Source: Microbulbifer sp. TB1203
GTDB taxonomy: Bacteria; Pseudomonadota; Gammaproteobacteria; Pseudomonadales; Cellvibrionaceae
Reading direction: 5' to 3'
DNA: 64,000 nt
NCBI RefSeq assembly: GCF_030997045.1
Contig: NZ_CP116899.1
Span: 1,302,001-1,366,000, forward strand
In this document: one piece after another, positions 51,998-61,148 of the stretch
Layout of the letters: each line of letters opens with the position of its first letter
How positions within the stretch are numbered: position 1 is the first letter of the stretch
Translations under genes and position numbers: made by a program
Notes under the pieces: generated by a model
The model's input: the letters and a program-made list of their open reading frames with translations, nothing else
Told to the model about the DNA's origin: nothing
Databases searched by the model: none

Positions 51998-53394
51998 CGC
52001 GCGCCTTCCCGCATACTGCCGCGCATATAGCAGTCCTCCTCCGACAACTCGTCGTAGTCGCCGCGCAAAAAAGCCTCGCAATCGTCCAGTGTGTCCTGTA
52101 ACGGCACCGAGACGCCGGCGATACCTGTGTGGGAGGCGGTGACCATAAATGGCTGGGTCAGATAACGCTGGAGCTTGCGCGCCCGCAATACGATGCGGCG
52201 GTCCTGCGGCGACAGCTCTTCAATACCGAGCATGGCGATAATGTCCTCCAACTCGTGATAGCGCGCCAGGTGTTCGCGCACCGCCTCGGCCGCCGCATAG
52301 TGGCGGTCGCCCAAGGTATGCCGGTCCATTACCTGGCTGCTGGACTGCAACGGATCGACCGCGGGGTATAAGCCCTTTCCCGCCTGCGCGCGCGACAGCA
52401 CCACCGAGGAATCCAGGTGGCTGAAAATGGCACTCACCGCTGGATCAGTCATATCGTCCGCCGGCACATAGACCGCCTGCACCGCGGTAATGGCGCCCTC
52501 CCGGGTGGAGAGAATGCGCTCCTGCAGCTCCGCCACCTCGCTGATCAGCGTGGGCTGGTAGCCGACCGTGGCGGGCATGCGCCCGAGCAGGCTGGAGATC
52601 TCGCTGCCCGCCTGCACAAAGCGGAAAATATTGTCCATCACGAACAGCACTTCCTTTTGCAGGGTGTCGCGCAGGTATTCCGCGTAGGTCAGCGCAGACA
52701 GCCCGACGCGAAAGCGGACCCCGGGCGATTCGTCCATTTGCCCGAAGACCATCAGCGTCTGTTCCATTACCCCCGCCTCGCGCATCTCGTACCAGAGTTC
52801 GTGGGCCTCGCGAATGCGCTCGCCGACGCCGGCGAATACCGACACACCGCTGTGCAGCGCGGCCACCGCGTGCATGAACTCCATTATCAGAACCGTCTTG
52901 CCCACCCCGGCACCACCGAACAGGCCAGTCTTGCCGCCCCTGACAAAGGGGCACAGCAGGTCGATGACCTTGATTCCGGTTTGCAGGATGGCGCCGGTGC
53001 CCACCGCGTCCCACAGTGCCGCGGGAGCGGCGTGAATATTTCGGTAGTCCTGTGCCGCAAGCGGCTCGCCGTCATCCAGCGGCTCGCCGAAGATATTCAG
53101 CAGCCGCCCCAGGCAGTCCGGGGTGACCGGCACATGCAGAGGCGCACCGGTGTCGAATACCGGCATGCCGCGGCTGAGGCCAGCGGTGCGATGCAGAGTG
53201 ATGGCGCGCGCATGTTTCTGGTCCAGGTGCTGGTGGACTTCGAACAGGTAGGTTTCGTGGTCGAGGGATGCGCGCAACGCCTGGCGCAGCGGTGGCAGCT
53301 GCGCACAGCGAATCACCACTACCGGGCCGTGCACCTCGGCGATGAAGCCGATCGGCTCTCCCGCGCTGTCTGCCGCTGTCTCCCGACGTGCCAT
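51994..53394 (-). CDS. atpD: N-type F-ATPase beta subunit
   Basis: 466 aa catalytic subunit. Walker A GGAGVGKTVLIMEF, catalytic Glu in GVGERIREAHELW, Walker B region EVLFVMDNIFRFVQAGSEIS, and SSLLGRMPATVGYQPTL. It heads the operon, 17 bp behind gap. The presence of a diverged full F-ATPase set beside, presumably, a housekeeping enzyme elsewhere is usual for N-ATPases. Confidence 0.95.
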   Translation of the reverse strand: MARRETAADSAGEPIGFIAEVHGPVVVIRCAQLPPLRQALRASLDHETYLFEVHQHLDQKHARAITLHRTAGLSRGMPVFDTGAPLHVPVTPDCLGRLLNIFGEPLDDGEPLAAQDYRNIHAAPAALWDAVGTGAILQTGIKVIDLLCPFVRGGKTGLFGGAGVGKTVLIMEFMHAVAALHSGVSVFAGVGERIREAHELWYEMREAGVMEQTLMVFGQMDESPGVRFRVGLSALTYAEYLRDTLQKEVLFVMDNIFRFVQAGSEISSLLGRMPATVGYQPTLISEVAELQERILSTREGAITAVQAVYVPADDMTDPAVSAIFSHLDSSVVLSRAQAGKGLYPAVDPLQSSSQVMDRHTLGDRHYAAAEAVREHLARYHELEDIIAMLGIEELSPQDRRIVLRARKLQRYLTQPFMVTASHTGIAGVSVPLQDTLDDCEAFLRGDYDELSEEDCYMRGSMREGAR

Positions 53395-53411
53395 GGTGCA
53401 GGACGCAAGCG

Positions 53412-54413
53412 CTACAACGGCAGGCGCTCCAGCAAATCCAGGCAGCGGCAGGCGTAGCCGTATTCGTTGTCGTACCAGGCCTGAACCTTGACCAGGTTGC
53501 CCTGGGCGCGGGTGGAGAGACTGTGAATGATTGCGGAATGGGGATCGCCGATAATATCCGAGGAAACCAGGTCCTCTTCGCTGTAGGCGAGAATGCCTCT
53601 GAGGTCCCCCTCCGCCGCCGCCCTGAACGCCGCATTCACCTCCTTGGCGTCGGCAGCATTGCGCAGCTGTGCGCTGATATCGGTGAGGGAGCCGTCCGCC
53701 ACCGGTACCCGCACCGCCAGCGCGCTCAAGCGGCCCTTCAGCCGGGGCAGTGCCAGGGCGGTGGCGGCATCGGCACCGGTAGCGGTGGGGATAATGTTGA
53801 TCGCGCCAGCGCGGCCGCGAATCTTCTTGCCCGCTGCCGTATCCACCATGCTCTGGGTGGCCGTATAGGCATGTACTGTGGTAACCAACGCCTGCTCGAT
53901 GCCGAATGCATCATCGAGTACTTTCAGCGGCGGCGCCAGCGAGTTGGTGGTGCAGGAGGCGTTGGAAATCACCATATGATTTTCAGGATCGAAATCGGCG
54001 TCGTTCACCCCCAGGACCAGAGTGATATCCGCGTCGGGGGAAGGGGCGCTGATCACGACACGACGGGCGCCAGCTTCGAGATGTTTGGCTGCCCCCGCCC
54101 GCTTGGTAAAGTGACCGCTGCACTCGATTACCACGTCGACCCCCTCCTCGCTCCAGGGCAGCTTCGCGGGGTCCTTTTCCGCGAACAATGGCAACTCCAG
54201 TGCGCCGACAGCCAGTTTGCCCTGCTCGCCGGAGACCTCGAAGTCCGCGCGGCCGTGCACTGAGTCGTAGCGCAGCAGGTAGAGCAGATTCTCCAGGGGC
54301 ATGGGGTCATTGACGGCGACGAGGTTGAAGCGCTTGAAGCCGCCCTGCAGGTAGCGGCGCAGCAGCAGCCTGCCGATGCGCCCCAGTCCATTGATTGCTA
54401 CTTTTTTCATCAT
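53412..54413 (-). CDS. gap: Glyceraldehyde-3-phosphate dehydrogenase
   Basis: 333 aa. NAD-binding start KKVAINGLGRIGRLLLRR, catalytic Cys in SNASCTTNSLAPPLKVLDD, His in VHAYTATQ, and NEYGYACRCLDLL at the end. Two adjacent ATG codons (54413, 54410) are possible starts. Only 17 bp separate it from atpD, so it may be the operon's first gene, linking glycolytic ATP/NADH with the extra ATPase. That role is inference. Confidence 0.93.
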   Translation of the reverse strand: MMKKVAINGLGRIGRLLLRRYLQGGFKRFNLVAVNDPMPLENLLYLLRYDSVHGRADFEVSGEQGKLAVGALELPLFAEKDPAKLPWSEEGVDVVIECSGHFTKRAGAAKHLEAGARRVVISAPSPDADITLVLGVNDADFDPENHMVISNASCTTNSLAPPLKVLDDAFGIEQALVTTVHAYTATQSMVDTAAGKKIRGRAGAINIIPTATGADAATALALPRLKGRLSALAVRVPVADGSLTDISAQLRNAADAKEVNAAFRAAAEGDLRGILAYSEEDLVSSDIIGDPHSAIIHSLSTRAQGNLVKVQAWYDNEYGYACRCLDLLERLPL

Positions 54414-54677
54414 ATACGCGTTGTTTGAGTTGAACGGCACCTTGCAGGCGAACATAGGCGGGCTCTGTGCCAACCCTGTTCGCCTGCAAGCAGGCTCCTG
54501 AGGAATTAACATCTCCCAGGGGCAACCCCAAGCCTGACCAAGTGCGAGGCAATTGAAGGATTCCGACCTCAGCATAGCCGCCCCCCCTCCCCCTCGCCAA
54601 CGGAAGGAATTTTCTCGCGCCTGCGATGGGTTTATCCTGTGTGCTCCAAAAACTCAATCATCCGCTGTGGAGCTGTA

Positions 54678-55520
54678 ATGCTGGAATTCCTCCTGGAAAA
54701 CAAACTGATTCTCACCCTGGTCGCCGTTTCCGCCATCCTGCTGTTGCGCTGGCTGCTGTCGTTTTTCTTCACGCGTCGGAGCTGGCCGAAACAGGATGTG
54801 CGGCGGCGTATCAACACAGTGCACAACATCGGCAACCTGTTGCTGGTGGTGGGGGTGATCGCCATCTGGGTTTCCGAACTGCGGGACTTTGCGCTATCCA
54901 TTGCCGCCTTCTCCGTGGCGATCGTCCTGGCCCTGCGGGAGGTGGTGCACTGCTTTGTGGGGGGCGTCTACCAGGCGGGAATGCGCTCCTTCACCGTGGG
55001 GGACTGGGTCCAGATCGGCGACCAGATGGGCGAAGTGACCGACAGCGACTGGCTGAGCACCACCCTGCTGGAGGTGGATCCCAAGGGCCTGGGCAATGGC
55101 TATACCGGCACCACGCTGTTTGTCCCCAACAGCGTGTTTTTTTCCAAACCGGTCAAGAACCTCAACTTCATGCGCCGCTATATCGAGCACAGTTTCTCCA
55201 TCGTGCGCGAAAACAAGGGCATCAACCCCCTCAAAGCCAAGGCGTTTCTCGTTGAGCGGGTACGGGAACATTGCGAGGCCTTCCGGGAGGTGGCGGAGCG
55301 CTACTGTAAAATGATCGAACACCGCATGGGCGTCGAACTCGCGGGCCCGGATGCCAAAGTGAGCTTTACCACCAACGAACTGGGCCACGATGTGGTAACC
55401 GTCACCCTCTTCTGCCCCCGGGAGGAAGCGACCGATATCGAGCAACGGGTGACAGAGGATTTTTACAGCTTCTGGTACGGGGAACCCCGGGAAGAGCCCG
55501 AGGTCGCCACTTCCGCTTAG
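54678..55520 (+). CDS. MscS-family mechanosensitive channel
   Basis: 280 aa. Three N-terminal helices; the pore helix region is LSIAAFSVAIVLALREVVHC, followed by the MscS beta domain (FTVGDWVQIGDQMGEVTDSD, then LFVPNSVFF). It opens under membrane tension to release solutes. GGAG lies 5 nt before the ATG. Divergent from gap. Confidence 0.9.
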   Translation: MLEFLLENKLILTLVAVSAILLLRWLLSFFFTRRSWPKQDVRRRINTVHNIGNLLLVVGVIAIWVSELRDFALSIAAFSVAIVLALREVVHCFVGGVYQAGMRSFTVGDWVQIGDQMGEVTDSDWLSTTLLEVDPKGLGNGYTGTTLFVPNSVFFSKPVKNLNFMRRYIEHSFSIVRENKGINPLKAKAFLVERVREHCEAFREVAERYCKMIEHRMGVELAGPDAKVSFTTNELGHDVVTVTLFCPREEATDIEQRVTEDFYSFWYGEPREEPEVATSA

Positions 55521-55745
55521 TCGGCGGGCCTCACCGCCCACCCGAAGGCATCCGGGTTACTGGCGCCGCTGAAATCCGCTGTTTTGAACGCGGCATCGTC
55601 CGGCAATATCAGGTTCAGACCGTAGCTTTCATCGATGGACAGCTCCGGGTATTTTTCCCGAAGCGGCCGCAACAGCCGCGCTATGTGCTGGCGGCCGAAA
55701 ACCACCGGCACGTTGAGGCGCAGCACGCCCTTCGGAAACTCGATA
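55517..55745 (-). pseudogene. LysR regulator fragment
   Basis: Begins in mid-protein with KGVLRLNVPVVFGRQHIARL, the start of a LysR effector domain, then diverges and stops after about 70 residues. No DNA-binding domain. It is cut where the SDR fragment begins in the other direction. Confidence 0.7.
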
Positions 55746-56159
55746 TCGCCTTCAACAATGCCGGCGAAGTCTTATTCAAACCACTGCACCAGTTCAGCCT
55801 GGAGGAATGGCAGTGGATTCACAACACCAACCTGCGGGGAGTCTTTCCTGGCGATGAAATACCAGATCCCGGAGATACTGAAGGCGGGAGGCGGCAGCAT
55901 CATCGTCACCTCCTCTCAGCACGCTTTTTCCACCCGCCCCGGTGGGGCATCTCTGGCGCAGAGCTGCGCAATGGATTACGCCGATCAGGGGTTGCGCGTC
56001 TGCGTGGTGGCGCCGGGTATCACCGACACCCCGATGTTCCGCCGCGCCACCGGCAGCAATCCGCACGCAGTGGCCAGGGCCAACGATCTGGTGCGCGGTC
56101 TGAAGAGGGTGGCGCAGCCGGAGGAAGTTGCCCGTGTGGCTCTGTGGCTGGCCTCGTGA
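55735..56159 (+). pseudogene. Short-chain dehydrogenase fragment, frameshifted
   Basis: Starts at DIAFNNAGEVLFKPLHQF (the NNAG motif), losing the Rossmann start. An extra C after GGAGTCTTTC near 55845 shifts the frame; the second frame continues AMKYQIPEI, IIVTSSQ, VVAPGITDTP and ends ARVALWLAS. The catalytic YxxxK region appears as SLAQSCAMDYA, so the active site is also damaged. Confidence 0.85.
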
Positions 56160-56176
56160 GCACTCCTTCAGGTCAC

Positions 56177-56698
56177 TCACTCCTGTTGCAAATCCAGGTT
56201 GTAGAGAAGCAGGGTGGGATCACCCGGATAGGCCTCGCACCGGAACCCGAGGGTGCGGGCCACTTTGCGCACTTTGGCGTTCCCCGCCGATTCGATGGTG
56301 TACATGCGTTTTATACCCCGATCGCGGGCGCTGTCGATCAGGAGGTTCATCAGCAGGGTGCCCAGGCCGCGGCGCTGCCACTCGTCGGCGACCACCGCCG
56401 CGCACTCGCAGGCGCTGCCGCCGGCGTCCACCGCGTAGCGGGCAACCCCGATCTGCTTCTGTTCCTCACCCTCTCCCGCCAGGGCGATATAGGCCTCACT
56501 CTGGAAGTGATCGATGTCGAGCAACATATCGATCAGTTTCTGGGGAGGGTTCTTGGTGCTGATACCGCCGAGAAAGCGCTGGTTCCTGGATTCCGGTGAC
56601 AGGTTGCGGAAAAAGTCCAGCTCCAGGTCCAGATCCTCCTTGCGGAGGGGACGGATTTTCACCGTCTGCCCGCCTCGTAGCTTTTTCTCGGTCACCAT
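56177..56698 (-). CDS. GNAT-family acetyltransferase
   Basis: 173 aa. VKIRPLRKEDLDLELDFFRN opens the fold; ADEWQRRGLGTLLMNLLIDS is the acetyl-CoA loop; VRKVARTLGFRCEAYPGDP ends it. The N-terminal pattern (LSPESRNQRFLGG) resembles GNAT domains of Pat-type protein acetylases, here stand-alone. Substrate unknown. Confidence 0.87.
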   Translation of the reverse strand: MVTEKKLRGGQTVKIRPLRKEDLDLELDFFRNLSPESRNQRFLGGISTKNPPQKLIDMLLDIDHFQSEAYIALAGEGEEQKQIGVARYAVDAGGSACECAAVVADEWQRRGLGTLLMNLLIDSARDRGIKRMYTIESAGNAKVRKVARTLGFRCEAYPGDPTLLLYNLDLQQE

Positions 56699-56782
56699 TT
56701 CCGCAGACTCCGCCTTTCGGTTCCATACCCGAAGTTTAGGTGCGCCCGGAGCGGCCCTGAGTGAAATAGGCGCCCATCGGGC

Positions 56783-57709
56783 TCAACGGTGATCGGGGCA
56801 ACTGGCGGCGATCCGCTCCTGCAGGATTTCCGTCAGGCGCAGTGCTCCGGGCCCGGCGGCGTCGCGGTCGGCGAATATCAGGTACATCTGCACATAGCGT
56901 TCGCGGCCACCGCGTAGTGGCAGGGGTTTAAGCAGCCCCTCCCCCAGTTCGTTGCGGATCTTGTCCTCCGGCAGCCAGGCGAAGCCGTAGCCGCGGCAGG
57001 CGGCGCCGATGGAGGTGGCCATGCTGGAGAGGGTCCAGCGCTGTTCCACTTCCACGGTGAGGGCCTTTTTATCCCGCTGGGAACCGGAGTCGCGCACGGT
57101 CAGATGGCGATGCTTGCGCAGGTCGCGCAGGGTCAGTTCCCGTTTCAACTGGTGCAGGGGGTGGTCCGGATGCGCGACAGGAATGATCCTCGCCTGCCGC
57201 GGCAGGGGCAGGCCGCTGAAACCGGGGGGAATATAGGGCGATATCGCCAGGTCCACCCTCCCCTCCTGCAGGGCTTCCGGCGCTCCGCCGAGCACCACTT
57301 CAAACAGCTCAATGCGCGTCTGCGGACTCTCGGCGCCGAACTGGTCCAGGCAGTCGAGCAGCAGCCAGATGGGAAACAGCGTCTCCACGGCGATGGCGAT
57401 TTCCGACTCCCAACCGGCGGAGGCCTTGTGCGCCGCGCGCTCCAGGCTGGCGGCCTCGTCCAGCAACACTTTCGCCCGCCGGTAGAGCATCTCTCCCGCG
57501 GGAGTCAGCACCGCCCGGCGCCCCTCGATGGAAAACGCCTTGATGTTCAGTACCGACTCGAGCTTTTGCACCGCATAGCTGACGGAGGACTGGCTCTTGT
57601 GCAGCCGCTCCGCAGCCTGGGCATAGCCCCCCGCATCCACCACAGCCACCAGGCAGCGCCACTGCTCCAGGCTGATATGCGGTGTTGCAGTGTGATTATC
57701 CTTGCCCAT
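56783..57709 (-). CDS. LysR-family regulator, divergent from azoR
   Basis: 308 aa. HTH near the start (GGYAQAAERLHKSQSSVSYA) and an effector domain with RIIPVAHPDHPLHQL. Start uncertain: ATG 57709 has GAG at 8 nt, ATG 57730 is an alternative. Its position facing azoR across 106 bp with an inverted repeat is the classical LysR arrangement. Confidence 0.9.
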   Translation of the reverse strand: MGKDNHTATPHISLEQWRCLVAVVDAGGYAQAAERLHKSQSSVSYAVQKLESVLNIKAFSIEGRRAVLTPAGEMLYRRAKVLLDEAASLERAAHKASAGWESEIAIAVETLFPIWLLLDCLDQFGAESPQTRIELFEVVLGGAPEALQEGRVDLAISPYIPPGFSGLPLPRQARIIPVAHPDHPLHQLKRELTLRDLRKHRHLTVRDSGSQRDKKALTVEVEQRWTLSSMATSIGAACRGYGFAWLPEDKIRNELGEGLLKPLPLRGGRERYVQMYLIFADRDAAGPGALRLTEILQERIAASCPDHR

Positions 57710-57757
57710 ATATCTACTCATTCGATGCATAAGTACACATTTTTATAATTTTTTATC

Positions 57758-57774
57758 GAATCAATCAATGATTC
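57758..57774. promoter_or_regulatory. Candidate LysR operator
   Basis: GAATCA-N5-TGATTC, a perfect interrupted palindrome with the T-N11-A form, midway between the LysR gene and azoR. Confidence 0.6.
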
Positions 57775-57815
57775 AATGCCGGCATCTCGAAAACAACCCC
57801 CTTTGGAGGTGTCGA

Positions 57816-58406
57816 ATGGCAACGTTACTCAAAATCCAGACCAGCCTGTTCCAGGGCGATGGGCAGTCCTCCCAACTCGCCGAGCAGTTCGCCCGCAACT
57901 GGCAGGCGCGCAACCCGGATGGCCGTGTTGTCTCCCGCGACCTGGCGGCAGAACCAGTGCCACACCTGGACGCACAGCGCTTCCAGGCCTTTATCACCCC
58001 GCCCGACGAGCGTACCGCGGAACAGCGGGAGATGGTGAAACTCTCCGATAGCCTGGTGGAGGAGATCGCCGGGGCCGACGTGCTGGTACTGGGCGTTCCG
58101 ATGTACAACTTCAGTATTCCATCGACCCTGCGCGCCTACTTCGACCATATCGCCCGCGCCGGGATCACTTTCCGCTACACCCCGGAAGGCCCGGAGGGAC
58201 TGCTGAAGAACAAGAAAGCCTATGTGTTTATCACCCGCGGCGGTTTCTACGGCGAGGACCACTCGCAGACCGCGCTTTTGCGCCAGTTCCTGGGCTTTAT
58301 CGGCATCGCCGACGTGGAATTCGTGCACGCGGAGGGCATGGCGGTAGAAGACGCCAGGGAGGGAAGCCTGGCTGCGGCGCGGGACAGGATCGCACAGCTG
58401 GCCTGA
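57816..58406 (+). CDS. azoR: FMN-dependent NADH-azoreductase
   Basis: 196 aa flavodoxin-like fold. FMN-binding start (KIQTSLFQGDGQSSQLAEQF), VLGVPMYNFSIPSTLRAYFD and KAYVFITRGGFYGE match AzoR. It is a quinone/azo reductase in the cytoplasm. GGAGGT lies 5 nt before the ATG. Probably controlled by the divergent LysR protein. Confidence 0.9.
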   Translation: MATLLKIQTSLFQGDGQSSQLAEQFARNWQARNPDGRVVSRDLAAEPVPHLDAQRFQAFITPPDERTAEQREMVKLSDSLVEEIAGADVLVLGVPMYNFSIPSTLRAYFDHIARAGITFRYTPEGPEGLLKNKKAYVFITRGGFYGEDHSQTALLRQFLGFIGIADVEFVHAEGMAVEDAREGSLAAARDRIAQLA

Positions 58407-58498
58407 CTCATGGCCTCTCCGCGATTCATCGGCTACAGTTCGCAGCGTAACAAATCCGCCCCCAGTGCGACTGAACGATAAAACCGGAGAGGCAAATC

Positions 58499-59539
58499 AT
58501 GCGCGAAGCAGTACAGGACTACTACGGCCGCCAGCTGCAAAGTTCCGACGACCTGAAAACCACCGCCTGTTGCGATGCCAGCGCGGTGCCGGAATGGCTG
58601 AAGCCACTGCTCGCCAAGATCCACCCGGAAGTGCTTACCCGCTACTACGGCTGCGGCCTGGTCTGCCCGCCGCTGCTCGAGGGCTGCCGGGTACTGGACC
58701 TGGGCTGCGGCTCCGGCCGCGACGTCTACGCGCTGGCGCAACTGGTCGGCCCCGAAGGCCTGGTGGTGGGGGTGGATATGACCCCGGAACAGCTGGCAGT
58801 GGCGGAACGCCACCGCGACCACCATGCGCGGGAGTTCGGCTTCGACAATGTGCGCTTCCTGCACGGCTATATCGAACAACTGGAGCAACTGGACCTGGAG
58901 CCCGGCAGCTTCGATGTGATTGTCTCCAACTGCGTGGTCAACCTGTCGCCGGACAAGGACGCGGTGTTGCGCGGCGTGCACCGGCTGCTCAAGGAAGGCG
59001 GCGAATTCTATTTCTCCGATGTCTACGCCGATCGCCGGGTGCCCGAGGCCGTGCGGGAGGACCCGGTGCTCTACGGCGAGTGCCTGGGCGGCGCCCTCTA
59101 CTGGAACGACTTCCTGCGCCTGGCCCAGCGAAGCGGCTTTATCGACCCGCGCCTGGCGGAAGACCGGCCGCTGGAAATCACCGACCCGGAACTAGCCGCG
59201 CGCACCCGCAGCCTGCGTTTTTTCTCCGCCACCTACCGCCTGTTCAAACTGGACGCCCTGGAGAGCGACTGTGAGGACTACGGCCAGGCGGTGATCTACC
59301 GCGGTACAGTGCCCAACTTCCCCCACCAGCTCCCTCTGGACAAACACCACCTGATCGAAACCGGACGGGTGTTCCCTGTATGCGGCAATACCTGGCGTAT
59401 GCTGAGCGATACCCGCTTTGCCGATCACTTCGAATTTATCGGCGATTTCAGCCGGCACTACGGCCTGTTCGAGGGCTGCGGCGGTGGCCTGCCTTTCGAT
59501 ACCACTGCAAATAATTCCGGGGAAGCGCCCTGCTGCTGA
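58499..59539 (+). CDS. arsM: ArsM-like methyltransferase
   Basis: 346 aa. SAM site LDLGCGSGRDVYALAQL and GVDMTPEQLAVAERH. Cys residues at ArsM positions: TACCDA near residue 24, SNCVVNLSPDK and GECLGGALY. Three such Cys bind As(III) for methylation. A C-terminal Cys pair (APCC) is extra. No arsR or other ars gene was found adjacent, so the role is inferred from residues. Confidence 0.85.
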   Translation: MREAVQDYYGRQLQSSDDLKTTACCDASAVPEWLKPLLAKIHPEVLTRYYGCGLVCPPLLEGCRVLDLGCGSGRDVYALAQLVGPEGLVVGVDMTPEQLAVAERHRDHHAREFGFDNVRFLHGYIEQLEQLDLEPGSFDVIVSNCVVNLSPDKDAVLRGVHRLLKEGGEFYFSDVYADRRVPEAVREDPVLYGECLGGALYWNDFLRLAQRSGFIDPRLAEDRPLEITDPELAARTRSLRFFSATYRLFKLDALESDCEDYGQAVIYRGTVPNFPHQLPLDKHHLIETGRVFPVCGNTWRMLSDTRFADHFEFIGDFSRHYGLFEGCGGGLPFDTTANNSGEAPCC

Positions 59540-59543
59540 CCGA

Positions 59544-59570
59544 TGTAGAAGCGGCCGGGCCGCTCCTACA
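59544..59570. terminator. REP-like hairpin between convergent genes
   Basis: TGTAGAAGCGGC-cgg-CCGCTCCTACA type palindrome with one mismatch. Placed between arsM and the TPR gene; same family as 61008-61146. Confidence 0.6.
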
Positions 59571-59584
59571 GGAGGCTGGGCAGA

Positions 59585-60982
59585 TCAATGAAGGGCCGTA
59601 GAGCGCGCCTGCAGATACCCCGACCGATTGCCGATGGAGTCCATCAAGTTTTTAATCACTTCATAAAATTCCTCTTCCAGGGAATCCCAGCTTCCGGGAA
59701 CTCTTTGTCGAACCAGATGCATCGAGGAATACCATGGGCTGCTCGAGCCTTCTGCGCCATACAACCAATAGCTGGCGGAGTCCAGCAGATTGACGACGGG
59801 CTTTCCCAGGCTCGCCGCCAGGTGGGCGAGGCTGCTGTCCGTCATCACGATAAAGTCCATCGACTGCAAGGCGGCCGCGGTATCGGAAAAATCGTTGCAC
59901 AGATCGCCCACATCGACAATCGCATGCCCGATATCAGCGGTCCGCAGTGCTCCCTGGGGCTGACCTTTCTGGAAGCTGTATAACTTGATATCCAGCGGGC
60001 TCAGGAGCTTCAACACTCGGCTGAACCGCATAGAGCGGTTGTGATTGTTCTGAAAGGTGATACTGCCCGACCAGACGATACCGACATTCGGCCGCTCAGA
60101 AGACGGGCGCAAAATACGCTCGAAATACCCTGCCCTTTCACCGTCCACCGAAAACGGAAAAGGCTCGGGAGTGCATTGATTGTCCGGGTCCAGCAAGCCC
60201 GGCAGGCTCATGATCGGGACCAGGTAATCCACAACCGGAACTTCCAGGTGGTTTTCGACACAGGATATCTGCGAGTCACTGAAAAGACTGTGCAATTCCG
60301 GTTTGCATAACAAGGTTACTCGGCAGGAAGACGCAACCAGACGAGGAATATAGCGCGCCATCAGCAACGTATCCCCATAACCCTGTTCGGCTACTACCAG
60401 CAGGTGTTTCCCCTCCAGCAGCTCGCCGCGCCAAACCGGCACATCCATCTCGGGCAGGGAAATTTTGCCCAGTTTCCAACGGGACTCGAAATAACGCCAG
60501 CCGTTGCGATAATCCCCCAGCCTCAGGAAATTCTGTGCCACCTCCCAACGGATGGAATGATCTGACGGATACCGCCTTTCCATAACGGACAAAACATCCA
60601 GCGCGCTTCGGTGATCACCACTGTCCCGAAGAGCGACAGCGAGATTGAATTGATAGTGGTAATTACCTGGCTCCTCCAACAACAATTGCCGGTAGGTTTC
60701 GATCGCTTCGGGGTAGCGATGCAAATCCTTGAGGGCGTTGGCCAAATTGAACCGATACCCTCGGGTTTCCTTTAATTCAAGCGCCCTGCGGTAGAGAAGC
60801 ACCGCGACTTCTGGCCGCTTGATCGACCGATAGGCGGATCCAAGGTTCGATAGGGTGTCCACATCGTCGGGGCAGTTCGCAAGGATTTCCCGGTAAAGTG
60901 CGATGGCTTCTTTATAAGCACCGCTCTTGTGCTGGGACAGAGCCTTGGCCTTTTGTTTTTGAATTCCCTGTAACTTCATCAT
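59585..60982 (-). CDS. TPR protein with glycosyltransferase-like C-terminus
   Basis: 465 aa. At least four TPR units in the first half (for example AYKEAIALYREILANCPDDV and YPEAIETYRQLLLEEPGNYH). The second half resembles GT9/GT41-type domains: LLVVAEQGYGDTLLMARYIP, VGIVWSGS, YSFQKGQPQGAL and VMTDSSLAHLAASLGKPVV. Likely an O-glycosyltransferase acting on protein. ATG 60982 is chosen; a GTG lies 21 bp earlier. The RTX gene behind it runs the same way. Confidence 0.85.
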   Translation of the reverse strand: MMKLQGIQKQKAKALSQHKSGAYKEAIALYREILANCPDDVDTLSNLGSAYRSIKRPEVAVLLYRRALELKETRGYRFNLANALKDLHRYPEAIETYRQLLLEEPGNYHYQFNLAVALRDSGDHRSALDVLSVMERRYPSDHSIRWEVAQNFLRLGDYRNGWRYFESRWKLGKISLPEMDVPVWRGELLEGKHLLVVAEQGYGDTLLMARYIPRLVASSCRVTLLCKPELHSLFSDSQISCVENHLEVPVVDYLVPIMSLPGLLDPDNQCTPEPFPFSVDGERAGYFERILRPSSERPNVGIVWSGSITFQNNHNRSMRFSRVLKLLSPLDIKLYSFQKGQPQGALRTADIGHAIVDVGDLCNDFSDTAAALQSMDFIVMTDSSLAHLAASLGKPVVNLLDSASYWLYGAEGSSSPWYSSMHLVRQRVPGSWDSLEEEFYEVIKNLMDSIGNRSGYLQARSTALH

Positions 60983-61007
60983 TTCTCGATACGTCAAGAA
61001 CACACCG

Positions 61008-61146
61008 TGTAGGAGCGGCCCATGGCCGCGATCGGCAGTGGTTCAACCCACAGATCGATCGCGGCCATCGACAGATTTTTGCTCCTGCAAAATCTGCATT
61101 TCCGCTGGGCGGCACCCCGCCATCCCTGGTGGTCGCCGCTCCTACA
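61008..61146. repeat. REP/BIME-like palindromic cluster
   Basis: Outer arms TGTAGGAGCGGC and GCCGCTCCTACA; inner pairs CGCGATCG/CGATCGCG. Fills the gap between the RTX and TPR genes. Confidence 0.75.
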
Positions 61147-61148
61147 GG

